From assembly GCA_900469955.1 (NCBI GenBank), contig UBYX01000008.1:62001-126000 (forward strand): a stretch of DNA of 64,000 nucleotides. Reading direction: 5' to 3'. This document shows positions 36,872 through 45,808 of the stretch, one piece after another. Under the pieces are notes generated by a model, which saw only the letters and a list, made by a program, of their open reading frames with translations, searched no databases and was not told where the DNA came from. Within the stretch, counting starts at the first letter, position 1; every line of letters begins with the position of its first letter. Both the position numbers and the translations under genes were made by a program. Source of the DNA: Hyphomicrobiales bacterium (GTDB lineage: Bacteria > Pseudomonadota > Alphaproteobacteria > Rhizobiales > Rhizobiaceae).

Positions 36872-37779
36872 GCCGCAGCCCCCGCCTTATCGAGCCCTGC
36901 CGCTCTCGCCATCGCTTTCAGCGAGGACAAGCCCAGGCTTTGATATTCGAAGGGATTTCTCACATCCGGATCCTGCTCGGCTTCGATCACGAGCCACCCT
37001 TCGTAGCCGTGTTCGGCTGCAATCTTCAAGACAGGCTGGAAATCCACGCCTCCCTCCTTGTCTCCGGGTACGGTGAACACGCCACGGCGTACGCCCTCAA
37101 GGAACGACAGCCTCTCCTCACGCACCTGCCGGGCGATATCGGGCCGCACATTCTTCGCATGGATGTGGCCGACGCGGTTCATATATTTTTTCGCGACCGC
37201 TTCCGGATTGCCGCCGCCGAACAGGCAGTGGCCCGTATCGAGCAGCAGCTTGGCCTGCGGGCCAGTATTTGCCATCAGCTTGTCGATTTCGTCCTCGCTC
37301 TCGACGATGGTACCCATATGATGATGGTAGACAAGCGCAATCCCCTGCCCGGCGGCAAATTCCGCCAGTGCCTCGACGCCCGCACCGAATTTTGCCCAGT
37401 CGGCCTCAGCGAGTTTCGGGCGATCCACGAGCGCGACGCTGTCATTTCCATGGATGGCATTGGAGGTCTCGCAGACGATGATGACGTTTGAGCCCATCGC
37501 CTTCAGAAGATCGAGCGGCGGCTGCATTGCCGCCTTCTCCTCCTCGATGGAATTCGTCAGCAAGTTCAGCGAGTGCCACCCGGAAACAAACCGCAACCCT
37601 CGGGGCTCGAGAACCGCCTTCAAGGCTTCCGGCTGCTGGGGGAACTTGTGGCCCTTCTCGATCCCGTCAAAGCCGATCTTGGCCGTCTCGTCCAGGCACT
37701 GCTCCAGGCTGATATGGGCGCCGAGCGAGCGGTCGTCATCATTCGACCATGCGATTGGATTGGTTCCATAGAGGATCAT
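36868..37779 (-). CDS. iolE: Myo-inosose-2 dehydratase
   Basis: A 303-residue TIM-barrel enzyme of the xylose-isomerase-like superfamily. It dehydrates 2-keto-myo-inositol (scyllo-inosose). Recognisable blocks are [62 protein letters not shown] and [10 protein letters not shown], which supply the metal-binding Glu, Asp and His. It lies 2 bases after iolD and overlaps iolB by four bases. Confidence 0.95.
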   Translation of the reverse strand: MILYGTNPIAWSNDDDRSLGAHISLEQCLDETAKIGFDGIEKGHKFPQQPEALKAVLEPRGLRFVSGWHSLNLLTNSIEEEKAAMQPPLDLLKAMGSNVIIVCETSNAIHGNDSVALVDRPKLAEADWAKFGAGVEALAEFAAGQGIALVYHHHMGTIVESEDEIDKLMANTGPQAKLLLDTGHCLFGGGNPEAVAKKYMNRVGHIHAKNVRPDIARQVREERLSFLEGVRRGVFTVPGDKEGGVDFQPVLKIAAEHGYEGWLVIEAEQDPDVRNPFEYQSLGLSSLKAMARAAGLDKAGAAA

Positions 37780-37781
37780 GA

Positions 37782-39605
37782 CTAGCTTCTTTCCTTGAGC
37801 GCGGCTTCATAGGCTACACGAGCCTTTTTGACTTCTTCGCGTGGCGAGACTTCCGGGACCACCACATCCCACCAATAGCCGCCGGCATCGACGGCCGGAT
37901 AAGGGTCGGTATCGATGACGATCACCGTTGGAACGGTGGCATCACGGGCGGCGTCAAGGGCAGCCTCCAGATCGGCCACCGATGAAACCTTGCGGGCATC
38001 GGCACCCATTGCCGCCGCATGTGCAGCAAAATCGATCGCAATGGGGTTTGCCTGATTGGTATGAGCGTAGAGATTGTTAAATTCGGCGCCGCCGGTGCTC
38101 ATCTGCAGCCGATTGATGCAGCCGTAACCGCGGTTGTCGGTGATCACCAGCGTGATCTTCACGCCCATGGCAACCGCCGTCGCCAGCTCCGAGTTCATCA
38201 TCATGTAGGAACCGTCACCGACCATGACGATTACGTCGCGATGCGGCTCCGCCATCTTGATGCCGAGTCCTCCGGCGACCTCGTAACCCATGCAGGAAAA
38301 GCCATACTCCATGTGGTAGGAGAGCGGCAGCTTGGCCTTCCACAGCTGATGCAACTCCCCTGGCATGGTGCCGGCCGCACACATCACCACCGTGTTGTCG
38401 CGCGAGGCCCGTTGCACGGCCCCGATCACCTGCATATCCGTCGGCAGCGTGTTGACGTCCTTGGGGGCCGCGGTTGCCGCGTCGGCCTTGGCGAACCAGC
38501 CAGCCTTCAATGAGGAATCCGGCGCCGCGTAACGATGATCGCCGAGCGCGGCTGAGAGTTTCTCAAGGCCGATCTTTGCATCCGCCACAAGCGGGATCGC
38601 ATCGTGCTTGGAACTGTCATAGGCCTGCACGTTCAACGCCAGAATCCTGCGGTTCGGGTTTTTGAACAGCGCCCAGGACCCGGTGGTAAAATCCTGGAAC
38701 CGCGTGCCGACGCCGATGACCAGATCGGCATTTTCCGAAACCAGGTTGGCGCTTTCCGCCCCGGTTACGCCAACCGGTCCGAAATTCAGTTCATGATCCC
38801 AGGCAAGCGATGATTTGCCGGCCTGCGTTTCCACCACAGGGATCTGGTGCCTTTCCACGAAAGCCTTGAGCGTCTCGGTCGCGCCGGCAAAATGGACGCC
38901 GCCACCGGCCACCACCACCGGGTTCCTGGCCGCCTTCAGGGCTACAACTGCCGCTTCGAATTCATCCCGGTCCGGTTCCGGACGGCGAATGCGCCACACC
39001 TTCTTTTCAAAGAAAGCTTCCGGATAATCGAAGGCCTCGGCCTGAACATCCTGGCAGAAGGCGAGCGTCACGGGGCCGCAATCGGCGGGGTCCGTCATGG
39101 TGCGCATGGCACGCGGCAGCGCGGTCAGCAGTTGCTCGGGCCGCATGATGCGATCGAAATAGCGGCTGACGGGTTTGAAGCAGTCGTTGACAGATACCGT
39201 GCCGTCGCCGAAATCCTCAATCTGCTGCAAGACCGGATCCGGGCCGCGATTGGCAAAGATATCCCCAGGGATCAGCAGTACCGGGAGACGATTGACATGC
39301 GCGAGGGCAGCCGCCGTCACCATGTTGGTCGCGCCAGGACCGATGGAGGAGGTCACCGCCATGGCACGGCGGCGGCGCAACTGCTTTGCATAGGCAATTG
39401 CCGCATGAGCCATGGATTGCTCATTCTGGCCGCGATAGGTCGGCAGCTCCTCCCGAATGCCGTAGAGCGCTTCACCGAGGCCGGCAACATTGCCATGGCC
39501 GAAGATCGCCCATACTCCTGCTATATAGGTCTCGCCATCCTCGTTCAGCTGGTTGGCCAGATAGCGGACCAACGCCTGGGCCGCCGTCAAACGCACTGTG
39601 TTCAC
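37782..39605 (-). CDS. iolD: 3D-(3,5/4)-trihydroxycyclohexane-1,2-dione hydrolase
   Basis: A 607-residue thiamine-diphosphate enzyme that opens the inositol ring. The ThDP fold is clear: the activating Glu lies in the N-terminal [13 protein letters not shown], the central domain has [12 protein letters not shown], and the Mg/ThDP motif is [30 protein letters not shown]. Length fits the family. It starts with GTG, overlapping the iolC stop by four bases (GTGA). Confidence 0.95.
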   Translation of the reverse strand: MNTVRLTAAQALVRYLANQLNEDGETYIAGVWAIFGHGNVAGLGEALYGIREELPTYRGQNEQSMAHAAIAYAKQLRRRRAMAVTSSIGPGATNMVTAAALAHVNRLPVLLIPGDIFANRGPDPVLQQIEDFGDGTVSVNDCFKPVSRYFDRIMRPEQLLTALPRAMRTMTDPADCGPVTLAFCQDVQAEAFDYPEAFFEKKVWRIRRPEPDRDEFEAAVVALKAARNPVVVAGGGVHFAGATETLKAFVERHQIPVVETQAGKSSLAWDHELNFGPVGVTGAESANLVSENADLVIGVGTRFQDFTTGSWALFKNPNRRILALNVQAYDSSKHDAIPLVADAKIGLEKLSAALGDHRYAAPDSSLKAGWFAKADAATAAPKDVNTLPTDMQVIGAVQRASRDNTVVMCAAGTMPGELHQLWKAKLPLSYHMEYGFSCMGYEVAGGLGIKMAEPHRDVIVMVGDGSYMMMNSELATAVAMGVKITLVITDNRGYGCINRLQMSTGGAEFNNLYAHTNQANPIAIDFAAHAAAMGADARKVSSVADLEAALDAARDATVPTVIVIDTDPYPAVDAGGYWWDVVVPEVSPREEVKKARVAYEAALKERS

Positions 39606-41518
39606 GCCGCCTCTCCCGTTTTTGCGCGTGCCTCATCCCAGATCCGGCAGAGGCTGCGATAGCGCCCTGCCATATCCTCCACGGCTTGCTGGTCCGAAAT
39701 ACGGCCAGCCAGCCAATTTCGCGCCGCCTCCCCGAAAATCGTCCTGCCCACGGCAAAACCCTTGACCAGGTCGAAGCGGGCGGCAAGGCGGAAACTCTCT
39801 TGCAGCTCCGCCTGCGGGGCATCGAGCCCCAAGACCACGATTCCACGCGTATAAGGGTCGTTTCGCTGCACCGCCGCGCAGGCATTGGCCCAGGACGCTT
39901 CGCTCTTCATCGGCTCCAGCTTCCACCAGTCGGGATAGACGCCGATCTCATAAAAACGATCGATAATCCTTCCGACGGTCTCGTCGTTGGCCGCACCAAC
40001 CTTGGAGGGAATGACCTCCAAGAGCATTTCCAGGCGGTTGCGGCGTGCGGCTTCGAACAGGCGCTTCACCGTCGCTTCCTGTTCAGCCCGCAGTTCGGCT
40101 GTGTCGTCCGGATGGTAGAAACAGAGAACTTTGACCACGTGTTCGAGGGGCCATTCCCCAAGCCCGCCGCAATCGAGGCCGAGTTCCGGTTCAAGCGTCA
40201 GCGGGCGCGAACCCGGCCACTCCGCGGGGCGGCCGATCCAAAGGCCTGTTCCTGCGGCGGCATAGAGCGCATCGCGTCCAAGACGACCGTCGCAAAGAAG
40301 GCCGTAGCCAGGGTCATCACCGGCCACCCGTCTTGCGGCGTCCAGACAAAGCAGCTTGAAGGCGCCGATCCTATCTGCCGGTACGCCCGCTTCCTCGGCC
40401 ATTGCCTCGAGCTGCATGCGATGATCGAAGGCAAAAACCCGCATGGTCGACCAGTCACCCTTGCGGTTGGTGGACCAATGCACCTGTTCCAGTGCCGCAT
40501 CCTTGCGCAGCGCCTTGTCGCGAATTCCGGTCTTGAAGAAATATTGCAGCTCTTCCCAACTGGGATAGGCCGGCGTGCAGCCATGCCGAGACACGGCAAA
40601 GGCGCCGCAAGCATTTGCATATTTCAGCGCCGTCGGCCAATCCTCGCCCGTCAGCCAGCCTTTCAGCAAGCCGGCCATAAATCCGTCGCCGGCGCCAAGC
40701 ACGTTGAACACCTCGATCGGAAACCCTTCCCCCGTCTGACCCTTTTCCAGGCTGTCGGGAATATCGGCCTCGAACACCACAGCACCCATCGGCCCGCGCT
40801 TGCACACCAGTGCCGCGTTAGAAACCTTTCGCACCGCCCTCAGCGCTTCAAGCGTATCGGTGGAGCCGCCCGCGATGTGAAATTCCTCTTCGGTTCCGAC
40901 GATGAGATCGAACAGGTGCAATGTGGACTGAAGCTTTGCGGTCACTTTCTCCGATTCGATGAAACGGCTTTCTCCCGCTTCATGACCGGCCAGGCCCCAG
41001 AGATTGGGGCGGTAGTCAATATCGAGCGCCGTCCGGGCACCGTTTTTCCGTGCAAGGGTCAGCGCCTTCAGCACCGCTGCTTCGGTACGCGGATGTGACA
41101 GATGCGTGCCCGTCGCGCAAACGCAGCGGGCGTCGGCGATCAGTGCTGGATCGATATCATCCTCGCAAAGAGCCATATCGGCGCAGTTCTCGCGATAGAA
41201 GATCAAAGGGAACTGGTTTTGATCGCGAATGCCGAGCAGGACCAGCGCGGTCAGGCGCTCAGGATCGGTCTTCACGCCGCGCACATCGACGCCTTCGCGC
41301 ATCAGCTGCTCACGGATGAACCGGCCCATATGTTCGGCGCCGACGCGGGTAATCAACGCGCTTTTCAGCCCAAGCCGCGCGGCACCCGCGGCTATGTTGG
41401 TGGGCGAGCCGCCGATATACTTGCTGAAAGAGCCCATATCCTCCAGACGCCCCCCGACTTGAGCGCCGTAGAGGTCGACGGACGACCTGCCGATCGTGAT
41501 GAGATCGAGTGACGTCAA
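39602..41518 (-). CDS. iolC: Bifunctional IolC: 5-dehydro-2-deoxygluconokinase fused to DUF2090 aldolase-like domain
   Basis: A 638-residue fusion. Residues 1-320 are a PfkB kinase: LDLITIGRSSVDLYG, GGSPTNIAAGAARLGL and the catalytic Asp in VLGAGDGFMAGLL. Residues 325-638 are the DUF2090 domain (VFAFDHRMQLEAMA, then IGAFKLLCLDA and VVLGLDAPQAEL), a class I aldolase-like barrel that probably replaces IolJ in splitting the phosphorylated product. It starts with TTG; GGGAGG is well placed and no ATG fits. It is the first gene of the iol operon. Confidence 0.92.
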   Translation of the reverse strand: MTSLDLITIGRSSVDLYGAQVGGRLEDMGSFSKYIGGSPTNIAAGAARLGLKSALITRVGAEHMGRFIREQLMREGVDVRGVKTDPERLTALVLLGIRDQNQFPLIFYRENCADMALCEDDIDPALIADARCVCATGTHLSHPRTEAAVLKALTLARKNGARTALDIDYRPNLWGLAGHEAGESRFIESEKVTAKLQSTLHLFDLIVGTEEEFHIAGGSTDTLEALRAVRKVSNAALVCKRGPMGAVVFEADIPDSLEKGQTGEGFPIEVFNVLGAGDGFMAGLLKGWLTGEDWPTALKYANACGAFAVSRHGCTPAYPSWEELQYFFKTGIRDKALRKDAALEQVHWSTNRKGDWSTMRVFAFDHRMQLEAMAEEAGVPADRIGAFKLLCLDAARRVAGDDPGYGLLCDGRLGRDALYAAAGTGLWIGRPAEWPGSRPLTLEPELGLDCGGLGEWPLEHVVKVLCFYHPDDTAELRAEQEATVKRLFEAARRNRLEMLLEVIPSKVGAANDETVGRIIDRFYEIGVYPDWWKLEPMKSEASWANACAAVQRNDPYTRGIVVLGLDAPQAELQESFRLAARFDLVKGFAVGRTIFGEAARNWLAGRISDQQAVEDMAGRYRSLCRIWDEARAKTGEAA

Positions 41519-41650
41519 ATTTTCCTCCCTGCCGACGGCGAAGCTCTTGCGCTCCGCGAGCCATCTCGGATGACGCTCCTACCTGTGCGCCATTCTTCCG
41601 TCATATACGTAGACTATAAATTCCATTTTCCAACAATTCAACACGAATAT

Positions 41651-42466
41651 TCAGAGCGAGCGCCGCGTACCTACCGCCACGGACAAAGCAATGGCGAGAC
41701 AGAGCGTCGCCGAAAGCGAGCGGAAGGCGCCAAAATCCACCTCCGAAACCGACAGGGTGATGGCTTCATACTTCCGAAGCGGACTGACGATCGTATCCGT
41801 CAAAGCGACGACCTGGATGCCACGGGCCTGCGCCGCTTCCACGAGTTCGATGGTTTCCGCCGAATAAGGGGAAAAGGTGATGGCAAGCAGCACGTCGCCG
41901 GAACGGATGGCATTGCGGTTGTCGAGCCTCCCCACGGTACTGTGGAGCATGGCGGGTACGTCCATCTTCTCGAAGGCATAGGCCATGTAGCTGGCAACCG
42001 GAAAGGAGCGCCGCAGTCCGATGATGTGAATCATCTGTGCGTCTGCCAGCACCTGTACCGCCTGCTCGAGGCTCTGGGGCTCAATTGTCTTGAAGAGATT
42101 TTCGAGCGACGTGCGCCCCGCCTCGACGAATTCCGCCAGCAAGGCCGAAGGGCTGCCCTCAGCCTTTTCCCGCAGGTGTTGAAGTCGGGTCGTATAGTCC
42201 GGCCAGCCGCCGACGAAGGACTCGCGAAACAGCTTCTGCATTTCCGAAAAGCCGGAAAAACCCATGATCTGACAGAATCGCATGAAAGCGGACGGCTGCA
42301 CTCCGGCTCCCTCCGCCATCTCGGCTACCGTCGAAACAGCGATCCGATCCTTGTTCGCCGCCACATACTCGGCGCATTGCCGCAAGCGCTTCGGTAGGCG
42401 CTCCGCGACTTCCAGCAGCCGCTCCTCGAAGGCCTTGATGGTGGTTGGCCCGCCCCCTTCACTCAT
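41651..42466 (-). CDS. iolR: RpiR family repressor of inositol catabolism
   Basis: A 271-residue regulator with an N-terminal RpiR helix-turn-helix (about 10-85: STVAEMAEGAGVQPSAFMRFCQIMGFSGFSEMQKLF) and a C-terminal SIS phosphosugar-binding domain (about 125-260: IIGLRRSFPVASYMAYAFEKM, ITFSPYSAETIELVEAA). It sits between iolC and idhA, as in Sinorhizobium and R. leguminosarum, where IolR represses both, presumably sensing a phosphorylated inositol intermediate. GGAG precedes the ATG. Confidence 0.88.
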   Translation of the reverse strand: MSEGGGPTTIKAFEERLLEVAERLPKRLRQCAEYVAANKDRIAVSTVAEMAEGAGVQPSAFMRFCQIMGFSGFSEMQKLFRESFVGGWPDYTTRLQHLREKAEGSPSALLAEFVEAGRTSLENLFKTIEPQSLEQAVQVLADAQMIHIIGLRRSFPVASYMAYAFEKMDVPAMLHSTVGRLDNRNAIRSGDVLLAITFSPYSAETIELVEAAQARGIQVVALTDTIVSPLRKYEAITLSVSEVDFGAFRSLSATLCLAIALSVAVGTRRSL

Positions 42467-42522
42467 ACTCCTGCCTCTCCAATCACGCGCTTGACATAGG
42501 GAAGATCACCATCTAGCAGAAT

Positions 42523-42536
42523 AGAAAATATATTCC
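42523..42536. promoter_or_regulatory. Candidate IolR site AGAA-AATATA-TTCC
   Basis: One base from GGAA-N6-TTCC, located 110 bases upstream of idhA and 57 bases upstream of iolR. A TTGACA hexamer (42491-42496) nearby may be part of the idhA promoter, so a bound repressor would lie at or just after the start point. Confidence 0.45.
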
Positions 42537-42645
42537 AAATCGAGAATGTGTCGTCGCGATACCAGATCCACTTTTCCCTCCAGCATCAGTGGAACTCAAG
42601 TCGTAGACGAGCGACATGCTCGACCGATTTTGTGGGAGGAAGACC

Positions 42646-43635
42646 ATGGTCACCAAGCTAGCGCTTCTGGGTGCAGGGCGCATCGGAAAGGTACATGCTC
42701 GGGCAATCGCCGAGGATAAGCGCGCCAAACTCGTCGCGGTGGTCGATGCGGTGGCCGGAGCCGCCGAGGCGATTGCCGAGAGCGCCGGCTGCAGGGTCAG
42801 CAGCATTGAGGAAATCGAGGCTGACCAGGACATCGATGCCGTCATCATCTGCACCCCGACCAATACCCATGCAGATCTCATCGAGCGCTTCGCGACGGCC
42901 GGCAAAGCGATATTCTGCGAAAAGCCAATCGATCTCGATGTCGATCGCGCCAGATCCTGCCTCGAGACCGTTCGCAAAAGCGGCGCCAAGGTGATGCTCG
43001 GCTTTAACCGACGGTTCGATCCCCATTTCCTCGCGGTGCGTCAGGCGATCGATGACGGCCGTATCGGCAAGGTCGAAATGGTGACGATCACCAGCCGCGA
43101 CCCAGGCCCGCCGCCATCGGAATACATCAAGGTTTCAGGCGGCATCTTCCGCGACATGACCATCCACGATTTCGATATGGCGCGCTTTCTGCTCGGCGAG
43201 GAGATCGTTTCCGTCATGGCCGTTGGTGCGGTTCTCGTCGATCCGAAGATCGGCGAACTTGGTGACTATGACAGCGCAAGCCTCATCCTGACGACCGCGA
43301 GCGGGCGTCAGTGCGTTATTTCCAACTCCCGTCGCGCCAGCTACGGTTATGATCAGCGTATCGAGGTCCACGGCTCCTTGGGGTCGGTCTCGGCGGAAAA
43401 TCAGCGGCCGGTATCGATAGAAGTCGCCAACAAGGACGGCTACACGCGCCCTCCGCTGCACGACTTCTTCATGACCCGCTACACCGCCGCCTATGCAGCG
43501 GAAATCTCCGCCTTCATCGACAGCCTTGAAAGCGGAACGGCCCCTTCTCCATCGGCCGAAGATGGGCTGATTGCGCTGCAACTCGCAGACGCAGCGCTTC
43601 GCGCCGCCAAACAAGGGTCAGCCGTGAAGGTCTAG
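42646..43635 (+). CDS. idhA: Inositol 2-dehydrogenase
   Basis: A 329-residue Gfo/Idh/MocA dehydrogenase that oxidises myo-inositol to scyllo-inosose with NAD. Signatures are LALLGAGRIGKVHARAIAED, VIICTPTNTHADLIERFATAGKAIFCEKPIDLDVDRA (catalytic Lys in EKP), MLGFNRRFDPHFLAVR and the catalytic HDFDMARFLLG. ATG 42646 follows GGGAGG; the frame extends ten codons upstream without family match. It is monocistronic and divergent from iolR. Confidence 0.93.
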   Translation: MVTKLALLGAGRIGKVHARAIAEDKRAKLVAVVDAVAGAAEAIAESAGCRVSSIEEIEADQDIDAVIICTPTNTHADLIERFATAGKAIFCEKPIDLDVDRARSCLETVRKSGAKVMLGFNRRFDPHFLAVRQAIDDGRIGKVEMVTITSRDPGPPPSEYIKVSGGIFRDMTIHDFDMARFLLGEEIVSVMAVGAVLVDPKIGELGDYDSASLILTTASGRQCVISNSRRASYGYDQRIEVHGSLGSVSAENQRPVSIEVANKDGYTRPPLHDFFMTRYTAAYAAEISAFIDSLESGTAPSPSAEDGLIALQLADAALRAAKQGSAVKV

Positions 43636-43843
43636 CCGTTAGGCAAGGCAGGCGGCGCCGGAGAAACGGCAGGCGCTGGAGGATCGTCCCGCCTCGCGCC
43701 GGCCCGACGGATCATGCGGCCCTGCCTTCATGACGGCGCGATCTGAAACCACCCGCACGGGCATCCGCGCGCAGTTCGTCGAGCGCGCGGAAAAACACTT
43801 TTCGCTTGCCAGTCACGACAAATGGCAACCCGCCCGGAAGCCG

Positions 43844-44644
43844 TCATGCATCGTCCGGATGACCCGCTGATGTAAACGGTCCGCCTTGATAGATAACCGC
43901 AGGATTTGCCGGATCTTCCTTGCCCGCCGCCGTTTCCACTTCCACTCGCCACTTTGCCGAGCTGTCCTGCGGCTTCCAGCCGAGGAAAGCAGCGTTGCCA
44001 TTGTCCCACCATTGCTCGTCATTGGCTGACGCACCATAAACCACCGTGTGGCCGAGGCGGGGAGTGTCGAAAGCGCGTCCGCAAAGTGACAGGAAATCCC
44101 TGTAGCTGAGCCAGGTCGCGAGCATTCGGGTGTTCATCGGCTTCTCGAAGCAAGAGCCGATACGCACCGACAGCGTCTCCTGGCCGAACTTGTCGAAGTA
44201 GAGGCTTGCGATCGCCTCTCCAAATACCTTTGAGGCCCCGTAGAGGGAATCCGGCCGGGGGACGACGGTGTTGTCCAGTCGTTCATCACGGCGATAATAG
44301 CCGACAACGTGGTTCGAACTTGCAAATACGATGCGCGGCTTACCATTGTGACGGGCGGCCTCGTAGAGGTTATAAAGGCCGACGATGTTTCCTTGGAGGA
44401 TCAGGTCGAACTTCCGTTCGACCGACACGCCGCCCAGATGGATAACTCCATCGACACCATCCAGCATTTCCGCCACTTGCCCCGCATTGGCAAGGTCGCA
44501 ACGTACGAAGGTTTCTCCGGCACCGACATCGTTTATCTCGCTGATGTCGGAAATTATCACTCGCTCGGCGAGTTGTCCCAGCATCGGACGTATTGCCCGC
44601 CCAACACCGCCGGCTGCACCGGTTAAAAGAAGTTTCTTGAGCAT
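43844..44644 (-). CDS. udh: Uronate dehydrogenase (NAD-dependent)
   Basis: A 266-residue short-chain dehydrogenase closely resembling Agrobacterium Udh. It oxidises D-glucuronate or D-galacturonate to the aldarolactone. Visible are the NAD motif TGAAGGVGRAIRP, CDLANAGQV, VIHLGGVSVERKFDLILQGNIVGLYNLYEAAR, the substrate segment FASSNHVVGYYRRDERL and the catalytic Tyr/Lys in YGASKVFGE. Length matches Udh. It is divergent from a GntR gene. The uxuA module at 7-12 kb is another uronate-related locus in the window. Confidence 0.85.
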   Translation of the reverse strand: MLKKLLLTGAAGGVGRAIRPMLGQLAERVIISDISEINDVGAGETFVRCDLANAGQVAEMLDGVDGVIHLGGVSVERKFDLILQGNIVGLYNLYEAARHNGKPRIVFASSNHVVGYYRRDERLDNTVVPRPDSLYGASKVFGEAIASLYFDKFGQETLSVRIGSCFEKPMNTRMLATWLSYRDFLSLCGRAFDTPRLGHTVVYGASANDEQWWDNGNAAFLGWKPQDSSAKWRVEVETAAGKEDPANPAVIYQGGPFTSAGHPDDA

Positions 44645-44681
44645 CCGCCTCTCCCGCTGGGATCAGCGGCAATGCCGCAAT

Positions 44682-44725
44682 CCCTCATGTTATCATATCT
44701 CATGCCTTGTGTTATACTATGAGGG
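44682..44725. promoter_or_regulatory. A+T-rich operator region between udh and gntR
   Basis: An inverted repeat CCCTCAT (44682-44688) and ATGAGGG (44719-44725) encloses TTATCATAT and TTATACTAT elements in an A+T-rich island. TATCATAT (44691-44698) recurs in reverse at 45600-45607, after the gntR gene. It is probably bound by the encoded GntR protein. Confidence 0.5.
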
Positions 44726-44803
44726 CATCGATAGTCGTCAACGGATTTCTTCGCCGCGCTTGACAAAACGGCCCGGGTCCACCCGACTATTGTGGGAGAA
44801 GAC

Positions 44804-45562
44804 ATGGACGCTCGGGAGCAACCTAACTTGAAACGAACAGATAACACCACTTTGCAGCCTCCCGATCGCAAGGGGCGCAATCTGGTCGAAGCCATTGGAC
44901 AGCGGCTGCGCAATGCGATCGCCACAGGAGAGCTGAAACCGGGGGATAAGCTTGCGAGTGAAAGCGGTCTGACAGGCCAGTACCAGGTCAGCAGAACCGT
45001 CATCCGGGAGGCCATTGCGTCACTTCGCGCCGATGGGCTCGTGGAGGTTCGCCACGGCGTCGGCGTCTTCGTTCTTGCGCCGGACACCGGTCCGCAAAAG
45101 GCGTTTCGCGGCCTCGACATCCACCGAGTCTCGTCCATAATCGAGATGCTGGAAGTGCGCGGTGCAATCGAAATAGAAGCGGCGGGCCTGGCTGCGAGCC
45201 GATCTTCTCCCGCACAGCAGGAGCACATTTTCGAATGTCTGGACATGATGAAGCAGCAGATAGCAGCCGGCTCTTCGACCGTCGACAGCGACCGCGCCTT
45301 CCACATGGCAATTGCCGTTTCGACCAACAATCCCCGCTTCCGTGACCTCCTGGAATCGATCGGCCAGCAGATGATCCCGCGCTCACTTCTCCAGGAGAAC
45401 GATGCCGAAATGTCTCCCGAATATCTGTCGCAGATCCAGAGCGAACATGCCCACATCGCCCAAGCCATCGCCGACGGAAACGATTCGGCGGCACGGGAAA
45501 CCATGCGTACTCATCTACGCGGAAGCCAGCTGCGATATCGCGCCATGATGCGTCGAGGGTAA
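44804..45562 (+). CDS. GntR family (FadR/FCD) regulator, probably of uronate catabolism
   Basis: A 252-residue regulator. The winged helix (about 22-95) contains LKPGDKLASESGLTGQYQVSRTVIREAIASLRADGLVEVRHGVGVFV. The FCD domain follows from about 110, with EMLEVRGAIEIEAAGLAA, DSDRAFHMAIA and EHAHIAQAIADGN supplying the usual Asp and His residues. It is divergent from udh, resembling the arrangement of hexuronate/aldarate regulators. GGGAGAAGAC precedes the ATG. It may also act on the downstream ABC operon (palindrome at 45594-45606). Confidence 0.83.
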   Translation: MDAREQPNLKRTDNTTLQPPDRKGRNLVEAIGQRLRNAIATGELKPGDKLASESGLTGQYQVSRTVIREAIASLRADGLVEVRHGVGVFVLAPDTGPQKAFRGLDIHRVSSIIEMLEVRGAIEIEAAGLAASRSSPAQQEHIFECLDMMKQQIAAGSSTVDSDRAFHMAIAVSTNNPRFRDLLESIGQQMIPRSLLQENDAEMSPEYLSQIQSEHAHIAQAIADGNDSAARETMRTHLRGSQLRYRAMMRRG

Positions 45563-45593
45563 GGCCTTCTGAGAGATATTATAAGATACCTTG

Positions 45594-45606
45594 ATCATAA
45601 TATGAT
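45594..45606. promoter_or_regulatory. A+T-rich palindrome between gntR and the FecCD-type operon
   Basis: ATCATAATATGAT reads nearly the same on both strands and lies in an A+T island (45575-45610) with TATTATAAGATA. It shares TATCATAT with the udh-gntR region. It is about 200 bases upstream of the ABC operon's first ATG. Confidence 0.35.
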
Positions 45607-45775
45607 ATTGAAGCAGCGTGGCGGTTCAGCGCGACGAAAATGCGCGCCTCGGACGCCGCATCGACCCATTTGAGCGATGTCTGTGTCGGTTCTGACCGCG
45701 GCGAATGCAACGCGAAACAGCGATCCAAAATAAAACTTGACGGATATAGACAAGTTAAAGTCCGCCAACTAGGAA

Positions 45776-45804
45776 TGCCCCAAGGGTCAAAGATTACCGG
45801 GGCA
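45776..45804 (+). promoter_or_regulatory. Hairpin that can sequester the ribosome site of the FecCD-type operon
   Basis: TGCCCC (45776-45781) can pair with GGGGCA (45799-45804). The GGGG is the only Shine-Dalgarno-like sequence at proper distance from ATG 45809, so pairing would hide it. No known riboswitch class is recognised. Confidence 0.4.
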
Positions 45805-45808
45805 CGTC

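Noticed and set aside
39386..41098. 570-residue open frame on the plus strand opposite iolD and iolC
   Set aside because: The opposite strand codes for unambiguous IolC and IolD with all motifs; the plus frame shows no family feature.
43728..44012. Small minus-strand frame downstream of udh
   Set aside because: Mostly within udh in another frame; no support.
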